This document shows positions 59,570-64,000 of a stretch of DNA of 64,000 bases, piece after piece. The notes below the pieces were generated by a model, which worked only from the letters and a program-made list of their open reading frames with translations, was not told the origin of the DNA and made no database searches. The stretch lies in NCBI RefSeq assembly GCF_029278605.1, contig NZ_CP119573.1, positions 1,984,001-2,048,000 of the forward strand, given 5' to 3'. The stretch comes from Cupriavidus sp. WKF15 (GTDB lineage Bacteria; Pseudomonadota; Gammaproteobacteria; Burkholderiales; Burkholderiaceae). The position numbers were made by a program, and so were the translations under genes. The number at the start of each line of letters is the position of its first letter. Within the stretch, counting starts at the first letter, position 1.

Positions 59570-60566
59570 AATCCTTTTTGCCTTTCTGATGGCCATCGCC
59601 ATACTTTGTCAGTCCAGCCAAGCGGCGGAGCTGCGTCTCACCGGCTACCAGGGATCGGACGGTGCCATTACTACCTACTTCGGCGGAAATTCGATTGACC
59701 CATACTTCGCCACGAAGGCGCTGCTGGCCGCAAAGGACGTCGGGCTGGACGCGGATGTGGCTGCGCGCCAATGGATCGATTGGTTGTTGCCACGACAACG
59801 CAGCGATGGAAGGTTCGAGCGCTACTGCCTAAAGAGTCAGCGCTTCGTCGCTTGTCGCCGGGCGGATGCAGATGACGCGATGCTCGCAACGTGGATGGAA
59901 ACCCTAGTTCGGTTCGCACCGCCGGAAGGCATGCCGGCAGAATGGAAAGAGAGTTTCGACAAGGCCAGCCGCCATCTCGACACTTTGCGTGACCGGCAGC
60001 GAGGGGTCTATTTCATTGCTGCCGACCTGCCCGTGGCACTCATGATGGATAACGTCGAGATATCCAGTGCCTACAAGGCGGTGAGCAAATACCTGCAGAC
60101 CAGGCATGACATGGAAGCTGCTGCGTTCTGGATGCGCAAGGCCACGCAACTCGACCGGGCCATCCTGCGGGTGTTCTGGCAGCCGGCACGCGGCTACCTG
60201 GTCAGCACCCAGGCGCGTGACAAGATCGAGTTCTATCCGGATACGGTCGCACAGATATTCCCGATTCTGGCGGGGATCCATCCTGAAAGTCAGTCGCCAG
60301 ACGCCAGTTACCTGGCCTGGATGCAGAAGCACCGGTTTGTCTGGCTGCAGAACACGGAGACGGACTTCCCCTGGGGCCTGGTGGCTCTGGTGGCCGATAA
60401 GATGGGAGACCAGGATGCAATAACCTGCTGGCGAGCACGCTCCGTTCAGTTCCGGCATGGGACGCACTGGAACGTTTTGGAAGAGGCGCTCTACCAGTCA
60501 TTTGAGGCAAGGCTCACCCCCGAACGGGCGCTGGCGCCCGTGCCAGCGGGAGTACGGTGTCGCTAG
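59562..60566 (+). CDS. Periplasmic alpha/alpha-toroid protein of the polysaccharide operon
   Basis: The 334-residue protein has a signal peptide (MNRILFAFLMAIAILCQSSQ, cleavage before AELRL) and then helical repeats. Landmarks are NSIDPYFATKALLAAKDVGL, WIDWLLPRQRSDGRFERYCL, ADADDAMLATWMETLVRF, FYPDTVAQIFPILAGI and TETDFPWGLVALVADKMGD. Such (alpha/alpha)6 folds occur in GH8 cellulases, polysaccharide lyases and AGE epimerases. No catalytic pair was identified with confidence, though DADDA and ETDFPW are candidates. It starts inside the preceding gene (8-bp overlap). Many synthase-dependent systems include such a hydrolase, as BcsZ in cellulose export. Confidence 0.65.
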   Translation: MNRILFAFLMAIAILCQSSQAAELRLTGYQGSDGAITTYFGGNSIDPYFATKALLAAKDVGLDADVAARQWIDWLLPRQRSDGRFERYCLKSQRFVACRRADADDAMLATWMETLVRFAPPEGMPAEWKESFDKASRHLDTLRDRQRGVYFIAADLPVALMMDNVEISSAYKAVSKYLQTRHDMEAAAFWMRKATQLDRAILRVFWQPARGYLVSTQARDKIEFYPDTVAQIFPILAGIHPESQSPDASYLAWMQKHRFVWLQNTETDFPWGLVALVADKMGDQDAITCWRARSVQFRHGTHWNVLEEALYQSFEARLTPERALAPVPAGVRCR

Positions 60567-60680
60567 CCGCTGGGGTGGGTCTCCAAGCAGCAGCGAAGCA
60601 TGGTCTAGAGTTTGATGGAAGCAATGGGCAAGGCTGCGATGGAGGCCTACCGGTAAGAGCCATATAGCTAAGGAATAAGA

Positions 60681-61514
60681 ATGGGAAAGCACCCCGGTTA
60701 CCTAAGCGGTTGGGCGCTGACGATGCTCGGCGCGCTGATGTTAGGCGCGGCGACAAATGCCCGAGCCGAGCAGGAAGCCACCGGGCCGCGCGTTTACGTG
60801 CCGCTCATGACAGGCTTCATCGAAGGCGGCATCGGGCACGCCAATCTCACGGGAAACAACCCCGACTGGAACGACCAGTTCCTGCGCGGAGGGGTGCATC
60901 TGACGCCGAAGGATTACGTGACCGGGGAAATCAGCCATCAGAGCCATTTCGGCGACGATGGCACTTTCTTTGGCTTGGGCTATACGAGAACCTTCAATGA
61001 CGACTGGTATGCATTCCTGAGTGGAGGTACCAGTTCCGGCGGCTTTTTTCTACCGAAGTACAGGGTCGATGGGATGCTGTTCCGCAAATTTCTAGATAAG
61101 CGGAACCTGGTGGCGAGCGTTGGCTTCACTTATTACAAAGCAAAGGAAATCTATAACGACAAGACGCTGCTGTTGGGCGCGACCTATTACTTCGACGGCC
61201 CTTGGATTGTCCAGGTTCTCGGGCGATTCAATCGAAGCGACCCCGGGAATGTCCGCTCCAATCGCGGGATGATTGCGGTGACGTATGGCCGTGATAAGGA
61301 ACAGTACATCACGCTGAAATATGACGGCGGGAATGAAGCATACCAGTTGACCGGTGCGCAGACCGTGCTGAGTGACTTTACCAGTCACGAAGTCAGCTTG
61401 AACTGGCGTAGATGGATCACTAAGCGGTGGGGGTTCAATCTGCGCGCAATCTACTATGAAAACCCTTCTTACAACCGCAAGCAAGCCGAGGCGAGTATCT
61501 TTGTTGAGTTTTAG
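60681..61514 (+). CDS. YaiO-family outer-membrane beta-barrel protein
   Basis: The 277-residue protein has a signal peptide (residues 1-29, ending TNARA) and then alternating amphipathic strands such as YVTGEISHQSHFGDD, TFFGLGYTRTFNDDWYAF, NLVASVGFTYYKAKEIY and YITLKYDGGNEAYQL. It ends FVEF, with the terminal phenylalanine needed for barrel assembly. Pattern and length fit YaiO-like 12-strand barrels. In this operon it could be the outer-membrane exit for the polymer, although it is smaller than PgaA, BcsC or AlgE and has no TPR domain. It starts about 115 bp after the previous stop. Confidence 0.78.
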   Translation: MGKHPGYLSGWALTMLGALMLGAATNARAEQEATGPRVYVPLMTGFIEGGIGHANLTGNNPDWNDQFLRGGVHLTPKDYVTGEISHQSHFGDDGTFFGLGYTRTFNDDWYAFLSGGTSSGGFFLPKYRVDGMLFRKFLDKRNLVASVGFTYYKAKEIYNDKTLLLGATYYFDGPWIVQVLGRFNRSDPGNVRSNRGMIAVTYGRDKEQYITLKYDGGNEAYQLTGAQTVLSDFTSHEVSLNWRRWITKRWGFNLRAIYYENPSYNRKQAEASIFVEF

Positions 61515-61516
61515 CG

Positions 61517-62344
61517 GTGACGCAACAATCTCACCAATCCCCCGCAGCGCCCGACAAAGGAGAGGCTCTCGGCCGCACCGTGCTCAGCGTTGCGCGCCAT
61601 CGCTCCCTAGGTCATCTAACGCTTTCATCGACAACGCTCGCTGGTATCGTGCTGCTTCCTGTCTTGTTCAACGTGGTCGAATGGCAACTGCGCATTCCGC
61701 TTAGCACCGCGTGGACGGCTATCTTCGGCTTTTGGCTTAAACGCCTTGAAATCGCCGGTGTCGTCTCCGAGCGCCTGACTTCGATGGCATGGTTCGATAT
61801 GCCTCTGCCCCATGTTGAGGTAGTGGCATCCTTACCGGATGGGGTGACATGGCTCGTTGCGGCCGCACTAACGATTCTAGTGTGTCTCGTAGCCCTGCGC
61901 CTGTCCGACAAATACCTGCCGCTGCGCTACCTCCTGCTGTTCGCCGTTTTCATCCAGGTCACGGCGCTGATTTTCTTTGGCGTCGTGCCTGAGCGCTTCC
62001 CGTACACCGCAAGCGGCTATGTTGACAATGGATTGAAAACGGCCGTCAGCTTTCTGTTACTGCTGCCATGGGCCCATGCCCTCGTCTACTACATTTTTGA
62101 CTTTTCCTGGTCGAGGAAAATAGGCCTGACCATGATGACGCTTACCTTCGTTGTTGTCGCGGTGCCATTGCAGCTCATGCTGCATGTTTATGTCATGTGC
62201 CGCTGGTCATTGCTATGTCTGCCTCTCCTGTCGTTCCTGCTTGGCCCATCAATGATTTTGTTCGGATGCATAGCGCTATATGGGTGGGCAATGAGTTGGC
62301 AAAGCTTAGGCCGTGGTGCACGGGCATGCGAACGTTCCGCTTAG
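61517..62344 (+). CDS. Polytopic inner-membrane protein
   Basis: The 275-residue protein has around six hydrophobic segments, including TLAGIVLLPVLFNVV, VTWLVAAALTILVCLVALRL, YLLLFAVFIQVTALIFFGVV, FLLLLPWAHALVYYIF and LSFLLGPSMILFGCIALYGW. The N-terminus is polar (about 30 residues). It starts with GTG at 61517, two bases after the barrel stop, so translation is coupled. No family was recognised. A PelE/PgaD-like helper of the synthase or an acyl/flippase function are possibilities without sequence proof. Confidence 0.7.
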   Translation: MTQQSHQSPAAPDKGEALGRTVLSVARHRSLGHLTLSSTTLAGIVLLPVLFNVVEWQLRIPLSTAWTAIFGFWLKRLEIAGVVSERLTSMAWFDMPLPHVEVVASLPDGVTWLVAAALTILVCLVALRLSDKYLPLRYLLLFAVFIQVTALIFFGVVPERFPYTASGYVDNGLKTAVSFLLLLPWAHALVYYIFDFSWSRKIGLTMMTLTFVVVAVPLQLMLHVYVMCRWSLLCLPLLSFLLGPSMILFGCIALYGWAMSWQSLGRGARACERSA

Positions 62345-62405
62345 ATCATTCATCCCCACGGAGAGATGTGATGCTTGGGCGGCAGAAAAAGATCGGAGGA
62401 AAGCT

Positions 62406-62855
62406 ATGAAAAATCATTTCGTTTGGCTCGTTGCGCTACCCCTCTGTCTGAGCGCATGTGGTGGGGGAGGCGACCAAACCGAAACGGCAACGATTGACAC
62501 GCAGGCGCAAAAAGTGATGCCGCCGTCGGCCTATTCCATGACTATTACCCCGACAAATGCGCGCGTGGCAGTAGGGGAGGAGGCGTCCTTTTCCGCCAAG
62601 GTGGTGGATAACCAAGGCTCTCAGGTAGTGGCCATGGTTCAGTGGACGAGCGGCAACACCGCTGTCGCGACGGTACTGCCAAGCTGGAAAGTCCCTAGCT
62701 TGGCAAGTGCGCATGGCTTTGCGCCTGGATCCGTGTCGCTGACTGCAACAGCTACGGCGCCAGATGGCAGCACGTTGAGTCAATCCGCGATGCTCACGGT
62801 TGTCGCAGCGCCTGCGCCTAAGTTGACGCCGCGCACTAGTATCTCCGCACAGAGG

Positions 62856-62861
<6 letters not shown>
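62406..62861 (+). CDS. Lipoprotein with bacterial Ig-like (Big-2) domain, end probably altered
   Basis: The 151-residue protein has a lipoprotein signal with lipobox LSAC at its sixteenth to nineteenth positions, then a glycine-rich linker. A Big-2-like domain follows: ITPTNARVAVGEEASFSAKV, MVQWTSGNTAVATVLPSW, GSVSLTATATAPDGSTLS and AMLTVVA. Such domains bind or display surface polymers. AGGAAAG precedes the ATG. The last dozen residues (PKLTPRTSISAQRL) lie at the junction with transposase DNA, so the original C-terminus may have been cut off by insertion. Confidence 0.75.
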
Positions 62862-63260
<399 letters not shown>

Positions 63261-63717
63261 GATCCGAAATCGCGGGCGGACACGGTACTCCCGAAGTCAC
63301 TTGAGGGCAGCAGCCAATTGACTGCTTTGCCCTTAGCGCCTTGTGAAGAAAGGCTTTGCGGGGAAACCGTAAGATTCTGCGCAAAAAGGACGACTACCCC
63401 GTTATGCGCGGTTTGCGTGCGGTAGCCAACATTCACCGACGTCCGCGCCTCCCGTCCTTTTCTACTCTCGTTGCTGATGAGTCCGGCCCCTGTCCACGAT
63501 GAACTTAGCCATGACCTCAGGCTACCGGGCCATGCCATCGGGAAGATGGGCTAATCGTCATATCGCATGTCAATGCCGTTGCTTGTGCAACGGATTGCCA
63601 GGCACGTTCGGTCACGCAGACCGGTCCCGTCCACGCCATAAGAAGAAGTCAATCTTGAAACGATCCGCGTCGGCCGCAAGGCTACGGCTTGGCGCCGCGG
63701 ATGGCTGGAGCGCATAC
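63261..63717. other. Spacer with probable mobile-element debris
   Basis: Between the transposase remnant and the next glycosyltransferase I see no supported gene. Short frames read through both strands. The segment likely contains the broken end of the insertion and the promoter of the following gene. Confidence 0.35.
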
Positions 63718-63720
63718 GTG

Positions 63721-64000
63721 ATGGCGGCAGAGGCAGATGACCACGCGTCGGCAAATGTTCCGGGACTCAACGCCCGCTTTGCGCTGGAAAGGCCAACACG
63801 GTCTGTCCAAATCCTGGTTGCCGCTTACATCATCAGCGGGGTCGTCTACTTCGTATGGAGAAGCGGCACGTTCAACCCGGAAGCGATGGCACTGTCGGTG
63901 GCCTTGTACGCCGCGGAGTTGTTCGGATTCGTGAACGGCCTGTTCTACGTGATGATGACTTTCCGGCTGAGCGTACGCGAGGCGCCTCCGCCGTTGAGCG
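63721..64000 (+). CDS. Cellulose-synthase-like glycosyltransferase, N-terminal part (runs off window)
   Basis: The frame is open to the end of the window. It reads ALERPTRSVQILVAAYIISG, VVYFVWRSGTFNPEAMALS and VALYAAELFGFVNGLFYVMM, then TFRLSVREAPPP. Two N-terminal transmembrane helices with the E-L-F/Y-G-F pattern and the T-x-R-x-x-x-R-x-P-P end are typical of cellulose-synthase-like family 2 glycosyltransferases just before the catalytic domain. The start may be ATG 63721 or GTG 63718 (GGAG 7-10 bp upstream), or TTG 63655 further upstream. It suggests a second polymer synthase next to the main operon. Confidence 0.65.
   Translation, partial: MAAEADDHASANVPGLNARFALERPTRSVQILVAAYIISGVVYFVWRSGTFNPEAMALSVALYAAELFGFVNGLFYVMMTFRLSVREAPPPLS

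Overview
The window looks like a chromosomal or megaplasmid segment of a high-GC, metabolically versatile betaproteobacterium of the Burkholderiaceae (Cupriavidus/Ralstonia type). The reasons are a Bug-type tricarboxylate receptor, an MHS-family carrier, many LysR regulators, aromatic ring-cleavage genes and consistently GC-rich third codon positions. Genus is inference. No rRNA, tRNA, CRISPR array or replication origin was seen.

Region 1 (1-4.5 kb) holds a CaiB-type CoA-transferase, an MHS symporter, and divergent AroE and AroQ homologues. It resembles a shikimate/quinate-type uptake and conversion cluster, and includes a remnant of a Gfo/Idh/MocA oxidoreductase. Region 2 (4.7-15.2 kb) is the most striking metabolic locus. 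A MocR/GntR-aminotransferase regulator is divergent from a complete Nit1C operon: MSMEG_0572-family protein, nitrilase NitC, radical SAM, GNAT, AIR-synthase-like, MSMEG_0570-family protein and flavin oxidoreductase. The operon continues without a break into an LnmK-like acyltransferase/decarboxylase and a B12-dependent acyl-CoA mutase. The divergent promoter region carries a repeat-based operator and a good -24/-12 (sigma-54) match.

Region 3 (15.5-31.8 kb) is an aromatic catabolic region. It has maleylacetate reductase, a 3-hydroxyisobutyrate-dehydrogenase-like protein, LysR, an amidohydrolase, an RbsA/C/C/B-type ABC importer, hydroxyquinol 1,2-dioxygenase, YciI and Dabb proteins, a Gfo/Idh/MocA enzyme and a VOC protein. 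A broken LysR gene, an SDR/LysR pair and a quinol-monooxygenase-like protein follow. The logic is uptake of an unidentified compound and funnelling through hydroxyquinol and maleylacetate to 3-oxoadipate.

Region 4 (32-47 kb) is an organosulfur locus. It contains two multidomain rhodaneses (one fused to a thiol-dioxygenase-like cupin), a separate cysteine-dioxygenase-like cupin, a trans-sulfuration PLP enzyme, a polar amino-acid ABC importer with two binding proteins (one frameshifted after its signal peptide), an aminotransferase and an NtaA/SnaA/DszA-type flavin monooxygenase. Region 5 (47-52 kb) has BluB, a Phd/VapC toxin-antitoxin pair with palindromic operators, a dienelactone hydrolase, a lipoprotein with a toroid-like repeat fold and a decayed transposase.

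Region 6 (53.3-64 kb) has visibly lower GC and encodes a probable new synthase-dependent exopolysaccharide system. Its genes are UDP-GlcNAc 2-epimerase, a small secreted protein, a deacetylase-like secreted protein, a processive GT2 synthase, a membrane-anchored beta-helix protein, an alpha/alpha-toroid periplasmic protein, a YaiO-type outer-membrane barrel, a polytopic membrane protein and an Ig-like lipoprotein. A mosaic transposase remnant follows. A second, cellulose-synthase-like glycosyltransferase then runs off the right edge.
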